Assembly: GCF_001426995.1 (NCBI RefSeq)
Contig: NZ_LMFY01000001.1
Coordinates: 756,709 to 820,708, forward strand
DNA: 64,000 nt
Source: Microbacterium sp. Root553
GTDB taxonomy: Bacteria; Actinomycetota; Actinomycetes; Actinomycetales; Microbacteriaceae
Direction: 5' to 3'
Shown: piece by piece, positions 1 through 8,226 of the stretch
How the letters are laid out: every line of letters begins with the position of its first letter
How positions within the stretch are numbered: the first letter of the stretch is position 1
Notes under the pieces: generated by a model
The model's database searches: none
What the model saw: the letters and a program-made list of their open reading frames with translations, nothing else
What the model was told of the DNA's origin: nothing
Position numbers and translations under genes: made by a program

Positions 1-809
1 CCGTCGGCATCCTCTCCCGCCTGCACACGTGCACGCTCCGTGGGCACGACGGGGACCACGAAACCGAGCAGAACACCGGCCACGGTGGCGTGGATCCCTG
101 CGGCATGGATGCACACCCACACCGCGACGGCGAGCGGCAGCAGAATCCACCACGCGCGCACGCCCTTCTGCACGAGGAACGCGAACCCGGCGAGAGGCAG
201 CAGCGCGAGGGTGAGCCAGGGCAGGCTGATCGTGTCGGTGTAGAACGTCGCGATGATGGTGATGGCGATCAGATCGTCGATGATCGCGAGAGTCAGCAGG
301 AAGACCCGGAGCGCGGGAGGAAGGAACCTGCCGACGACGGCGATCACCGCGACGGCGAAGGCGATGTCCGTCGCGGTCGGGATCGCCCACCCGCGCAGTG
401 CGTCTGCACCGTTGCCGGCGTTGATCACCGCGAAGATGACCGCGGGCACGATGACACCCCCGACCGCTGCGGCGATCGGCAGCGCCGCCTGACGAGGATC
501 ACGCAGGCGCCCCGTGACGAACTCCTCTTTCAGCTCGAGGCCCACGACGAAGAAGAAGATCGCCAGCAGACCGTCGGCCGCCCAGGCGCCGACGCTGAGG
601 TCGAGGTGCAGTTCGGGGATGCCGAAGGTGACGTCGCGCACGGACTCGTACCACGACACCGCCGGGGTGTTGGCGAGGATCAGGGCCGCGACGGTGGCGG
701 CGAGCAGGAACGATCCGCCGAGCACGTCGCTGCGGGCGTTGGAGCGGATACCCCGCCACAGCTCGTGCGGAGCCAGACGCAGGCGGGGACGGGTGGGAGA
801 AGTGGACAC
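1..809 (-). CDS. nhaA: Na+/H+ antiporter NhaA (3' end outside window)
   Basis: Integral membrane sodium/proton antiporter for Na+ and pH homeostasis. The visible 269 codons start at a GTG with GAGG about 9 nt upstream and run off the left edge, so the C-terminus is missing. The NhaA hallmark Asp pair is present in [11 protein letters not shown] (about residues 178-179), as are the ATDIAFA segment (Asp148) and the [13 protein letters not shown] segment (about 85-97). The N-terminus matches the family from [15 protein letters not shown] onward. The upstream region has a hairpin (ACCACGCC pairing with GGGCGGTGGT, about 851-875) in the leader. Family assignment is secure; NhaA proteins use Na+ or Li+ gradients against H+. 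Confidence 0.93.
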   Translation of the reverse strand, partial: MSTSPTRPRLRLAPHELWRGIRSNARSDVLGGSFLLAATVAALILANTPAVSWYESVRDVTFGIPELHLDLSVGAWAADGLLAIFFFVVGLELKEEFVTGRLRDPRQAALPIAAAVGGVIVPAVIFAVINAGNGADALRGWAIPTATDIAFAVAVIAVVGRFLPPALRVFLLTLAIIDDLIAITIIATFYTDTISLPWLTLALLPLAGFAFLVQKGVRAWWILLPLAVAVWVCIHAAGIHATVAGVLLGFVVPVVPTERARVQAGEDAD

Positions 810-875
810 GGAAAGACCTCACGCGGAAGAAGGGGTGGATGGCGCAGGAGACCACCGCCCCGGATGAGGCGTGGT

Positions 876-1049
876 CTAGCCGCGTGGCGGCGGGCAGCCC
901 GCGATCTCGCCGTGCGAGAGAGTGCCCCACACACTGGTCCAGCCGTTCGTGCCCGGGTGCATCACGACGCGCATCCATTCCTTCATCGGCGTCGCCGAGC
1001 GCAGCTCATGCGGAGCGCGCGCCGAACCGGCGATCGAGAGGAGGGCCAC
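876..1049 (-). CDS. Small hypothetical protein, 57 aa, leaderless start
   Basis: Not recognised. GTG-started frame of 57 codons between nhaA and arsC. Two facts favour coding: about 88% of third codon positions are G or C, and the GTG lies exactly 6 nt after a TAGGCT hexamer, the same -10-to-start layout seen at a dozen other genes here. The product begins with a short hydrophobic run (MALLSIAG) and contains HPGTNGWTSVWG, with three Trp, one Cys and a Pro-rich tail (CPPPRG). No membrane segment or known domain is evident. It could also be transcribed into nhaA, whose start is 67 nt downstream. It may be the remnant of a longer gene. Confidence 0.42.
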   Translation of the reverse strand: MALLSIAGSARAPHELRSATPMKEWMRVVMHPGTNGWTSVWGTLSHGEIAGCPPPRG

Positions 1050-1055
1050 ACCGCA

Positions 1056-1061
1056 AGCCTA
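1056..1061 (-). promoter_or_regulatory. -10 hexamer TAGGCT of leaderless 57-aa gene
   Basis: TAGGCT on the minus strand, 6 nt before the GTG start at 1049. The TANNNT plus 6-8 nt plus start codon arrangement recurs through this window (for example TAGCCT before 18549, TATCCT before 52492), which is why it is called a promoter rather than a chance match. Confidence 0.4.
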
Positions 1062-1135
1062 TCCGGGGTCGGCTGGATGCCGTCAGCATCGGCACGCGTC
1101 CTCGACCCCGCTCGCTCGCTTACCCTGGAGACATC

Positions 1136-1543
1136 ATGACGACCACAGCCAAACCCTCCGTCCTCTTCGTCTGCGTGCACAATGCCGGGCGCTCGCAGAT
1201 GGCCGCCGGGTTCCTGCGCGAGATCGCCGGCGACCGCATCGAGGTGCGCTCAGCGGGATCCATGCCCGCCGACCAGATCAATCCGGTCGCCGTCGCCGCG
1301 ATGGGCGAGCTCGGCATCGACATCACCGCCGAGGCGCCCAAGGTGCTGACGACCGAGGCGGTGCAGGCATCCGACGTGGTGATCACGATGGGATGCGGCG
1401 ACGCCTGCCCGTTCTTCCCCGGCACACGGTATGAGGACTGGGAGCTCGACGACCCGGCCGGTCAGGGCATCGAGTCGGTGCGGCCGATCCGCGACGACAT
1501 CCGACGCCGCATCGAGGCGCTCGCTGGCGAGCTGCTCGCCTGA
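1136..1543 (+). CDS. arsC: Arsenate reductase, low-molecular-weight phosphatase family
   Basis: Cytoplasmic arsenate reductase of the LMW-PTP fold, 135 aa, about the usual family length. The P-loop CVHNAGRS carries the nucleophilic Cys13 and Arg19; the second redox region is GCGDACPFFPG with two Cys; DDPAG near residue 110 supplies the conserved acid. In actinobacteria, members of this group may use mycothiol/mycoredoxin instead of thioredoxin; which one cannot be told from sequence. The start is the ATG after TACCCTGGAGACATC. A longer in-frame extension upstream exists but lacks family similarity. It stands alone, without arsR nearby; an ArsB-like permease lies 27 kb away at 28519-29697. It converges on sodA. 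Confidence 0.9.
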   Translation: MTTTAKPSVLFVCVHNAGRSQMAAGFLREIAGDRIEVRSAGSMPADQINPVAVAAMGELGIDITAEAPKVLTTEAVQASDVVITMGCGDACPFFPGTRYEDWELDDPAGQGIESVRPIRDDIRRRIEALAGELLA

Positions 1544-1576
1544 CGCACCCGGCACCCGTCTCCGGCAACCCGGCAC

Positions 1577-1652
1577 GGATGGCTGAACATTCCCCGCCGG
1601 GCTGGCGGATGCCGCGGCATCCGCCAGCCCCGCGGGATTCCGTCAGCCGAAT
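1577..1652. repeat. 76-bp inverted-repeat element, copy 1 (arsC/sodA)
   Basis: Begins GGATGGCTGA and ends with the complement-like TCAGCCGAAT; the ends extend inward as related sequences (ATTCCCCG on the left, CGGGATTCC on the right). Total length is 76 bp, identical to the copies at 15213-15288 and 33163-33238. Here the interior contains a perfect 28-bp palindrome (1601-1628), so this copy probably also works as a bidirectional terminator between the convergent arsC and sodA. Confidence 0.75.
1601..1628. terminator. Bidirectional hairpin between arsC and sodA
   Basis: Perfect 28-bp palindrome with arms GCTGGCGGATGCC, placed in the 139-bp gap between convergent genes. There is no T-run on either side, as is common for high-GC actinobacterial terminators. 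It sits inside the 76-bp repeat element. Confidence 0.6.
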
Positions 1653-1682
1653 GAACGGCTGACCGGATCTCCCGCGACCAGG

Positions 1683-2312
1683 TCAGCGGGCGACGATGAG
1701 CCCTGCGGTCTTCTCCTGCACGGACTGGAAGCGGCGCTGCACATCGGACCAGTTGACGAGTTCCCAGAACGCCTTGACGTAGTCGGCACGCACGTTGAGG
1801 TAGTCGAGGTAGTACGCGTGCTCCCAGACGTCGAGCTGCAGCAGCGGGGTGACGCCGAGCGGCGCGTTGCCCTGCTGGTCGAACAGCTGGAAGATGACGG
1901 GTCGCGCACCGACGCTGTCCCAGGCGAGAACCGCCCAGCCCGAGCCCTGCACGCCGAGCGCGGTCGCGGTGAAGTGCGCGCGGAACGCGTCGATCGACCC
2001 GAAGGCATCGGTCAGCGCGGCCTCCAGCTCGCCCTCGGGGTTGCCGCCGCCGTCGGGCGACAGGTTCTCCCAGAACACGGAGTGGTTGATGTGTCCGCCG
2101 AGGTTGAACGCGAGGTCCTTCTCGAGCTTGTTCACGGCGGCGAAGTCTTCCGACTCGCGCGCGCCGGCCAGCTGCTCGAGGGCCGTGCTGGCACCGGTCA
2201 CATAGGCCTGATGATGCTTGGAGTGGTGCAACTCCATGATCTTGCCCGAGATGTGCGGGGCGAGGGCCGAGTAGTCGTAGGGCAGCTCGGGGAGGGTGTA
2301 GGGAGTGGTCAT
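1683..2312 (-). CDS. sodA: Superoxide dismutase (Mn/Fe family)
   Basis: Cytoplasmic superoxide dismutase, 209 aa, full length. All four metal ligands are visible: His29 in MELHHSKHH, His77 in GGHINHSVFW, and Asp161 and His165 in DVWEHAYYLDY. The FQLFDQQGNAPL segment with its Gln and the SPDGGG loop are typical of Mn-type enzymes, although cambialistic use of Fe cannot be excluded. AAAGGAAC precedes the ATG. It lies downstream of the flavin reductase gene on the same strand with a 38-bp gap, so it may be read from the SoxR-controlled ferredoxin operon or from its own promoter. Confidence 0.95.
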   Translation of the reverse strand: MTTPYTLPELPYDYSALAPHISGKIMELHHSKHHQAYVTGASTALEQLAGARESEDFAAVNKLEKDLAFNLGGHINHSVFWENLSPDGGGNPEGELEAALTDAFGSIDAFRAHFTATALGVQGSGWAVLAWDSVGARPVIFQLFDQQGNAPLGVTPLLQLDVWEHAYYLDYLNVRADYVKAFWELVNWSDVQRRFQSVQEKTAGLIVAR

Positions 2313-2350
2313 GCGTGTTCCTTTCGTTCTGACTTCAGTTCTGGGTGCGT

Positions 2351-2872
2351 TCAGTTCTGGTCGCTCGGCAGCGTGTGGAATCGGCGGTCGAGGTAGACGA
2401 GCGGTCGACCCGGCCGCCCGAGCAGCACCTCGTCGATCTCGGCGACCACGACGGTCGATGAGCCGACCGCGACCGTCGACATCGTGTGACCGCGCATCGC
2501 GGCGCGCGCCTCGGCGAGGTACGGCTCACCGGTCGGAAGGGTGCTCCACCCCTGTTCGGGGGTGAAGCGGTCGGCCCCGCTCACCGCGAAGCTCTGCGCC
2601 AGAGCCGAATGCTCGTCGTCGATGAGGTGCACGACGAACGACTCCGCGTTGAGGATCGAGCCCGCGCTGCCGGTGGCCCTGGTCACCGAGAACACGATCG
2701 CGGCGGGGTCGACCGCGACGGATGCGACGCTCGACGCCGTGAGTCCGACCGGGCCCGCAGGGGTCATCGCGGTGATGATCGCGACTCCTGCCGGATGCGC
2801 ACGGAAGGCGGCCTTGAGTCCCTCACCGACCGGGGAGGGGACCGGGGCCGCGGGATGCTGGTCAGTGCTCAT
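2351..2872 (-). CDS. Flavin reductase-like FMN-binding protein
   Basis: 173-aa protein of the flavin reductase-like split-barrel family, which binds FMN and usually supplies reduced flavin to a partner monooxygenase with NAD(P)H. Family features: N-terminal FRAHPAGVAIITA, the VGLTASSVASVAVDPAAIVFSV strand-loop-strand, and the SFVVHLI core strand. No monooxygenase is adjacent; the partner in this operon is ferredoxin (12 bp upstream), suggesting a local electron-transfer or flavin-reducing role. Both genes follow a SoxR-type promoter, so induction by redox-cycling compounds is likely (inference; SoxR of other actinobacteria controls flavin reductases and quinone-handling enzymes). Confidence 0.85.
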   Translation of the reverse strand: MSTDQHPAAPVPSPVGEGLKAAFRAHPAGVAIITAMTPAGPVGLTASSVASVAVDPAAIVFSVTRATGSAGSILNAESFVVHLIDDEHSALAQSFAVSGADRFTPEQGWSTLPTGEPYLAEARAAMRGHTMSTVAVGSSTVVVAEIDEVLLGRPGRPLVYLDRRFHTLPSDQN

Positions 2873-2884
2873 TCGGGTTCCTGC

Positions 2885-3211
2885 TCATTCTGGTTCGCCC
2901 TGGGGCGGAAGGACTGTGATGATCGGATGATCCCGCTCGATGACACCGAGCTTCGCGGCGCCGCCCGGGGATCCCAGCTCGTCGAAGAACTCGACGTTGG
3001 CCTTGTAGTAGTCCTGCCACTCGTCGGGCAGGTCATCCTCGTAGTAGATCGCCTCGACCGGGCAGACCGGCTCGCACGCGCCGCAGTCGACGCATTCGTC
3101 CGGGTGGATGTACAGCGAGCGCTCGCCCTCATAGATGCAGTCCACCGGACATTCGTCGATGCATGCACGATCCTTGACATCGACGCAGGGCAGCGCGATC
3201 ACGTAGGTCAT
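2885..3211 (-). CDS. fdxA: Seven-iron ferredoxin FdxA
   Basis: Soluble electron carrier of 108 aa with one 3Fe-4S and one 4Fe-4S cluster, as in mycobacterial FdxA and Azotobacter FdI. Cysteines at 9, 17, 21, 25, 40, 43, 46 and 50 have the FdxA spacing: by homology Cys9, 17 and 50 hold the 3Fe-4S cluster and Cys21, 40, 43 and 46 the 4Fe-4S cluster, with Cys25 the extra residue. The acidic C-terminal extension ([13 protein letters not shown]) is also family-typical. AGGAAGTG precedes the start. It is first in an operon with the flavin reductase, transcribed from the SoxR-box promoter at 3242-3272. Confidence 0.95.
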   Translation of the reverse strand: MTYVIALPCVDVKDRACIDECPVDCIYEGERSLYIHPDECVDCGACEPVCPVEAIYYEDDLPDEWQDYYKANVEFFDELGSPGGAAKLGVIERDHPIITVLPPQGEPE

Positions 3212-3241
3212 CGGTCACTTCCTGTCGCGGTCACATGTGCA

Positions 3242-3272
3242 ACCGTAAGACCTCAAGTACGCTTGAGGTCAA
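3242..3272 (-). promoter_or_regulatory. SoxR box in a 19-bp-spacer MerR-type promoter
   Basis: The palindrome ACCTCAAG-TACG-CTTGAGGT (3250-3269) matches the known SoxR box (CCTCAAGTTNACTTGAGG type). On the minus strand it sits between a -35 TTGACC (3267-3272) and a -10 TACGGT (3242-3247) separated by exactly 19 bp, the long spacer that MerR-family activators untwist. The promoter drives fdxA; soxR itself lies on the other side. Confidence 0.85.
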
Positions 3273-3287
3273 ATCGAGGAGGTCGAG

Positions 3288-3770
3288 ATGACCGCAGAGA
3301 CAGACTCCGATCGTGCCATCCACGGCCCTGACGAGCCGCTGACGATCGGCGAGATGAGCCGGCGCACCGGCGTCGCCCCCTCCGCCCTGCACTTCTATGA
3401 GGGCCTCGGGCTCATCGCGTCGACGCGCACGGCCGGCAATCAGCGCCGCTACGCGCGCCACATGCTGCGCCGGGTGTCACTCATCACGGTCGCGAAACGC
3501 CTCGGCATCCCTCTCTCCGACGTGCAGGACGCGTTCGCCGACGTCCCCCTCACGCAGACGCCCAGTCACGAGGACTGGCAGCGCGCATCGCGCAGGTGGA
3601 AGCGCGAGCTCGAGAAGCGCCGTGAGGGCATCGAAAGACTCGAACGCGAGCTGACCGGATGCATCGGCTGCGGCTGCCTGTCGATGAAGGCGTGCGGGCT
3701 GCTCAATCCCGACGACGCGCTCGGCAGCCAGGGCGCAGGGCCCCGGCGCCTGAGCGACGAGGACGCCTGA
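3288..3770 (+). CDS. soxR: Redox-sensing activator SoxR
   Basis: MerR-family transcription factor of 160 aa with a 2Fe-2S cluster that senses superoxide or redox-cycling drugs. The N-terminal winged helix-turn-helix begins LTIGEMSRRTGVAPSALHFYE (residues 18-38, written here in two parts: LTIGEMSRRTG and VAPSALHFYE). A coiled-coil dimer helix follows, then the cluster motif C125-x2-C128-x-C130-x5-C136, the same spacing as E. coli SoxR. AGGAGG lies just before the ATG. Divergent from fdxA across its own operator. The C-terminus is 24 residues longer than the cluster and disordered in appearance. Confidence 0.95.
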   Translation: MTAETDSDRAIHGPDEPLTIGEMSRRTGVAPSALHFYEGLGLIASTRTAGNQRRYARHMLRRVSLITVAKRLGIPLSDVQDAFADVPLTQTPSHEDWQRASRRWKRELEKRREGIERLERELTGCIGCGCLSMKACGLLNPDDALGSQGAGPRRLSDEDA

Positions 3771-3786
3771 GCGCCCCCGTCACCAC

Positions 3787-6036
3787 TCAGGCCACCGAGA
3801 ACGCGGCGCTCAGCAGCACGTCGTCGCGGGAGCTCGGTCCGACCAGGAGGGCGAACTCTCCGGGCTCGACGAGGCGCGTTCCCGCGGCATCGACGATCGA
3901 GCAGTCGGCCACGGGCACCTCGACCCGCACGGCGCGACTCTCCCCCGGCGCCAGATCCACCTGTCGGTAGGTCTTGAGCTCCTTGTCGGTCCAGCTCACG
4001 CTCGTCACGACATCGCGCACGTACACCTGCACGGTCTCGCGCACCGGACGCGCGCCGGTGTTCGTCACCGTCACGTCTGCCACGACGGTGTCGCCGAGCG
4101 CGAGAGCATCCGCCGCGAGCACGAGCTGCGAATAGTCGACCGTCGAGTACGACAGCCCCTCGCCGAACGCCCAGGCCGGGGACTGGGCGAGATCGGCGTA
4201 GCGGTCGCCGTGCTGCCCGCGGATCTGGTTGTAATAGGTCGGCTGCTGTCCGACATGACGCGCGAACGAGATCGGCAGGCGCCCAGACGGCTCGACCGCG
4301 CCCGTGATGACCTCGGCGAGCGCGCGACCGCCCTGCATGCCCGGATTCGCGGCCCAGATCACGGCGGCAGCGCGCGAGACGGATGCCGGGAGCACGAGCG
4401 GCTTCGATGCGAGCAGCACGACGACGACCGGCGTTCCGGTGGCGATCAGCGCATCGAGCATCGCGTTCTGTCCGCCGATCAGCTCGAGGGTCGCGGTGGA
4501 GCGTCCCTCGCCGACGAGCTCGATGCGGTCGCCCACGACCGCGACCACGATGTCGGATGCCTCGGCGGCCGCCACCGCCTCCGCGATCAGCGCCTCGTTC
4601 GCCTCGGCCGGCACGACCACAGGCGGTCGGGGCTGCCCGTCGGGGAAGGTCGCGCCGAGCGGATCCTCCTCGAGGGTGAGGATGTCGGCGCCACGGGCGT
4701 GGCTGACGGCCCATCCGTCGACTCCCGCGAGTCCGTCGAGCACGGTCGTGATCATCTCGCGCGGCTGACCGTCGAGCCAGCCGGCCTGGCCCGATCCACC
4801 GGCCCAGTCGCCGAGCTGCGTCTGCGCGTCGTCGGCGAGCGGCCCCACCACCGCCACTTTCAGCGCCGCTGCGGCGTCGAGCGGCAGCGTTCCGTCGTTC
4901 TCGAGGAGCACCAGCGAGCGGCGGGCCGTCTCCAGGTTGAGCGCGGCGTGCGCGGCGCTGCCGACGACCGCATCCAGACCGTCCTGCGGCAGACGGGGGT
5001 CTTCGAAGAGGCCGAGCTCGAACTTCAGGGTCAGGATGCGGGCGACGGCGTCGTCGAACGCGTCTTCCGCCAGCATCCCGTTCGCCACCGCGTCGAGGGC
5101 TCCCTGGAAGAAACCGGGCGTGTTCATGATCATGTCGTTGCCGGCGCGCACCGCCGCGGCGGACGCGTGCACGTAGTCGGGCTGCACCTGCTGCTCCCAC
5201 ACCATGCGTCCGACGTTGTCCCAGTCGGTGATGAGCGTGCCGGTGTAGCCCCATTCGCCGCGCAGCACGTCGCTGAGCAGCCAGTCGTTGACCGTGATCG
5301 GCACGCCGTCGGTGGTCTGGTAGCCGAGCATGAACGTACGGCACCCCTCGCGGGCGACCCGCTCGAACGGAGGCAGGAACCACGACCGCAGCTTGCGTCG
5401 CGAGATGTCGGCCTCACTGGCGTCGCGCCCGCCCTGGGTCTCGGAGTACCCGGCGAAGTGCTTGGCCGTGGCGAGGATCGCGGTCGGGTCGTCCAGCCCC
5501 CGCCCCTGATAGCCGCGCACCATGGCCGAGGCGAGCTCCCCGATCAGGAAGGGGTCTTCGCCGAAGGTCTCGTCGATGCGCCCCCAGCGCAGGTCTCGCG
5601 CGATGCACAGCACCGGAGAGAACGTCCAATGCACGCCGGTCGCCGCGACCTCGACCGCGGTGGCCCTGGCGACCTGCTCGACGAGGTCGGCATCCCACGT
5701 CGCCGCCATGCCGAGCTGCGTGGGATAGATCGTCGCCCCGGGCCAGAACGAGTGGCCGTGGATGCAGTCCTCCCCGACCAGCAGCGGGATGCGCAGCCGT
5801 GTCTGCGACGTCAGGTCGTTCGCCCGGACGATGCGCTCGGGCGAGGTGTGCAGGATCGAGCCGACGTGGCGACCGAGGACGTGGTCGTCGAGGTCGTCGC
5901 GCGCGTCGAGCTGCAGCATCTGCCCGACCTTCTCCTCGACCGTCATGCGGTCGAGGAGGTCGGCGACGCGGGCGGCGATCGGCAGTTCGGGATCGAGGTA
6001 GGGCAGGGATTCGGTCAGTGTCTGGGAGGTCATCAC
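3787..6036 (-). CDS. Glycoside hydrolase family 3 beta-glycosidase
   Basis: 749-aa cytoplasmic GH3 enzyme (no signal peptide), probably a beta-glucosidase or beta-xylosidase hydrolysing oligosaccharides imported by the adjacent ABC system. The N-terminal TIM barrel has KHFAGY (residues 192-197) and the nucleophile Asp271 in TLITDWDNVG; the alpha/beta sandwich domain follows, and a C-terminal fibronectin-III-like domain (about 640-740) ends in LLVGPSSRDD. The start is GTG at 6036, overlapping the TGA of the permease gene as GTGA, with ATG as codon 2. Last gene of a five-gene overlapping cluster. Substrate is inferred; GH3 also includes glucosaminidases, but the NagZ-type catalytic His motif is not seen. 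Confidence 0.9.
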   Translation of the reverse strand: MMTSQTLTESLPYLDPELPIAARVADLLDRMTVEEKVGQMLQLDARDDLDDHVLGRHVGSILHTSPERIVRANDLTSQTRLRIPLLVGEDCIHGHSFWPGATIYPTQLGMAATWDADLVEQVARATAVEVAATGVHWTFSPVLCIARDLRWGRIDETFGEDPFLIGELASAMVRGYQGRGLDDPTAILATAKHFAGYSETQGGRDASEADISRRKLRSWFLPPFERVAREGCRTFMLGYQTTDGVPITVNDWLLSDVLRGEWGYTGTLITDWDNVGRMVWEQQVQPDYVHASAAAVRAGNDMIMNTPGFFQGALDAVANGMLAEDAFDDAVARILTLKFELGLFEDPRLPQDGLDAVVGSAAHAALNLETARRSLVLLENDGTLPLDAAAALKVAVVGPLADDAQTQLGDWAGGSGQAGWLDGQPREMITTVLDGLAGVDGWAVSHARGADILTLEEDPLGATFPDGQPRPPVVVPAEANEALIAEAVAAAEASDIVVAVVGDRIELVGEGRSTATLELIGGQNAMLDALIATGTPVVVVLLASKPLVLPASVSRAAAVIWAANPGMQGGRALAEVITGAVEPSGRLPISFARHVGQQPTYYNQIRGQHGDRYADLAQSPAWAFGEGLSYSTVDYSQLVLAADALALGDTVVADVTVTNTGARPVRETVQVYVRDVVTSVSWTDKELKTYRQVDLAPGESRAVRVEVPVADCSIVDAAGTRLVEPGEFALLVGPSSRDDVLLSAAFSVA

Positions 6037-7136
6037 TTCTGAGTATTCGGGTTCTGGATCTGGGTCGTCTGAGAGGTCGCCGGGTCGGCGCCCGCGACGG
6101 GCACCTCGCGCACCGCCGTCACCGGGGCGTTCACGTCGAGCCCCTTCTTCTTCATGGCGCGGGCGCGCTCACCCGCCGACCGCAGCCTCGGGTTCACGTA
6201 CTCGTCGATGCCGAAGTTGATCAGCGACAGTGCGACGCCGATGATCGCGATGCAGAGACCTGCCGGCACGTACCACCACCACAGGCGCGGGAACGCGCCG
6301 TTCTGCTGCGCCCAGAACAGGATCGTGCCCCAGTTGAGATTGCTCACCGGGATCACGCCGATGAAGGCGAGGGTGGTGAGACCGAGGATCGCCGCGGTGA
6401 CCGTGCCGACGAAGCTCGACGCGATCAGTGCCATCAGGTTCGGCAGCATCTCGACGGTGATGATGCGGTGCAGCGGCTCGCCGTTGGCGCGGGCCGCCTG
6501 GATGAAGTCGCGGTTGCGCAGCGACATCGTCTGCGCCCGCAGCACGCGCGCACCCCAGGCCCATCCGGTGAGGCCCAGCACCGCGGCGATCACGATGAGC
6601 GGCGGGTTCTCGAACTGCGAGGCGACGATGATGATCAGCGGGATGCCGGGGATCACCAGGAACACGTTCGTGAGCGCCGAGAGGGACTCGCTCTTCCATC
6701 CGCGCACGTACCCGGCGATGACGCCGATCGTGATCGCGATGACGGTCGCGATGATCGCCGAGAGGAATCCGACGACCACCACGCCGCGCGTGCCGAAGAT
6801 GAGCTGGCTGAGCACGTCCTCACCCATGTGCGTGGTGCCGAGCCAGTGGTCGAAGGAGGGCGCCTGGCGCAGCGCTGTGCGGTCCTTCTGCGTGGGGCCG
6901 TAGGGGGCGAGCAGCGGGGCGAAGATCGCGACCAGCACGAAGACCCCGAGGATGATGAGCCCGGCGATCGACTTCGGATTGCGGAACATCGCGAACGCCT
7001 GCACCAGCTGCGTCCAGAAGGTCTTGCGCGGCGGCGCCGTGTCGCCGGGCGTGCGGAACGTCGCCGTCTCCGGCATCCCCGTCGGGATCATGCGTCCGTC
7101 TGGGGCGGTGTTCTCGGTCGAGGTGGGAACGCTCAT
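6033..7136 (-). CDS. ABC transporter permease, Opp/Dpp C type
   Basis: 367-aa inner-membrane permease of the DppC/OppC class. After a 40-residue cytoplasmic N-terminus comes TM1 (IAGLIILGVFVLVAIFAPLLA), the family N-terminal domain (HWLGTTHMGEDVLSQLIFG, about 97-115), then five more membrane segments. The EAA loop, which docks to the ATPases, is RNRDFIQAARANGEPLHRII. The C-terminal 60 residues are long and polar, unusual for the family. One base separates it from the upstream permease and its stop overlaps the GH3 start. Opp-family importers next to glycosidases in several bacteria and archaea carry oligosaccharides, not peptides, which fits here. Confidence 0.9.
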   Translation of the reverse strand: MSVPTSTENTAPDGRMIPTGMPETATFRTPGDTAPPRKTFWTQLVQAFAMFRNPKSIAGLIILGVFVLVAIFAPLLAPYGPTQKDRTALRQAPSFDHWLGTTHMGEDVLSQLIFGTRGVVVVGFLSAIIATVIAITIGVIAGYVRGWKSESLSALTNVFLVIPGIPLIIIVASQFENPPLIVIAAVLGLTGWAWGARVLRAQTMSLRNRDFIQAARANGEPLHRIITVEMLPNLMALIASSFVGTVTAAILGLTTLAFIGVIPVSNLNWGTILFWAQQNGAFPRLWWWYVPAGLCIAIIGVALSLINFGIDEYVNPRLRSAGERARAMKKKGLDVNAPVTAVREVPVAGADPATSQTTQIQNPNTQK

Positions 7137-7137
7137 G

Positions 7138-8226
7138 TCAGGCCTCCGTCTGGCGCGTGCGCGGGTCGAGGTATGCGTAGACGATGTCGGCGAGGATGTT
7201 GGCGACCAGCACCGACAGCGTGATCACCAGGAACACCCCCTGCATCAGGGCGAAGTCCTTCGCATTGGTGGCGTCGAGCAGGAGCTTGCCGACACCGGGG
7301 TAGCTGAACACCATCTCCATCACGATCGTGCCGCCGACGATGAAGCCGATCGAGAGCGCGAAGCTCTGCACCTGAGGAAGCACCGCGTTGCGGGCGGCGT
7401 ACGCCCAGAGCACGCGACGGTTGGGCATGCCCTTGGCCTGGGCGACGGTGATGTAGTCCTCATCGAGCACCGTGAGCATCATGTTGCGCATGCCCAGCAT
7501 CCAGCCGCCGAGCGACGCGATGATGATCGTCACCGCGGGCAGGGTGCCGTGCGCGATCACCTGGCCGATGAAGTCGAGGCTCCACTCCGGCGACTGCCCC
7601 TTGCCGTACGCGTGCGACGAGGGGAACCACTTGAGGGTCGACGAGAAGATCGCGATCGCGATCAGCCCCAGCCAGAAGTACGGGATCGTGTTGAAGAACG
7701 TCGTGATCGGGATGAGCGCGTCGAGCCTGCTGCCGCGCTTCCAGCCGACGATCGCCCCGCCGACGGTGCCGAGCGCGAACGAGATGATCGTCGCGAGTCC
7801 GACCAGGCCGAGCGTCCAGGGAAGGGCCGAGCTGAGCACCTCTGCGACGGGTCGCAGCCCGTGCAGGGTCGAGATGCCGAGGTCGCCGCGGAACAGCATC
7901 GCCCAGTAGTCGACGTACTGCTGCCACATCGACTTGTCGGTGTCGATGCCGAGCAGGATGCGCAGCGAGTCGGCCGCCTCCGGACTGATGTTGCGGTTGC
8001 GGGCGAGGTAGGAGCTGACCGCATCGCCCTTCATGAACCGGGGCAGGAAGAAGTTGATCGTGATGGCGGCCCAGAGCGTGAACAGGTAGAAGCCCGCCCG
8101 CCCGGCGAAGAACCGCCAGGGCACGAGTACGCGTCCTTTCTCGGCGGTGGTCGCGGTCGTGCCGACCTCGAGGGCGTCGCGGTCCTGCTGCTCGAACTGC
8201 CCGAGCTCGGGCGATGCGGTGGTCAC
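7138..8226 (-). CDS. ABC transporter permease, Opp/Dpp B type
   Basis: 362-aa inner-membrane permease of the DppB/OppB class with about six membrane segments. It begins with a polar 35-residue stretch, then GFYLFTLWAAITINFFLPRFM, and has a large periplasmic loop before the core (DLGISTLHGLRPVAEVL). The EAA motif is DEDYITVAQAKGMPNRRVLW, followed by the usual GTIVMEMVFSYPGVGKLLLDA segment. The start overlaps the stop of the upstream ATPase gene by 4 nt, so translation is probably coupled. Pairs with the DppC-type permease at 6033-7136 to form the channel. Confidence 0.9.
   Translation of the reverse strand: MTTASPELGQFEQQDRDALEVGTTATTAEKGRVLVPWRFFAGRAGFYLFTLWAAITINFFLPRFMKGDAVSSYLARNRNISPEAADSLRILLGIDTDKSMWQQYVDYWAMLFRGDLGISTLHGLRPVAEVLSSALPWTLGLVGLATIISFALGTVGGAIVGWKRGSRLDALIPITTFFNTIPYFWLGLIAIAIFSSTLKWFPSSHAYGKGQSPEWSLDFIGQVIAHGTLPAVTIIIASLGGWMLGMRNMMLTVLDEDYITVAQAKGMPNRRVLWAYAARNAVLPQVQSFALSIGFIVGGTIVMEMVFSYPGVGKLLLDATNAKDFALMQGVFLVITLSVLVANILADIVYAYLDPRTRQTEA

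Noticed and set aside
810..1049. Na+ or pH riboswitch in the nhaA leader
   Set aside because: Only one short hairpin is visible and no conserved structure I can match; most of the region is better explained by a small reading frame.
90..1139. Long plus-strand frame opposite nhaA
   Set aside because: Shadow frame of the GC-rich nhaA coding strand; product is Arg/Asp/Gly low complexity.
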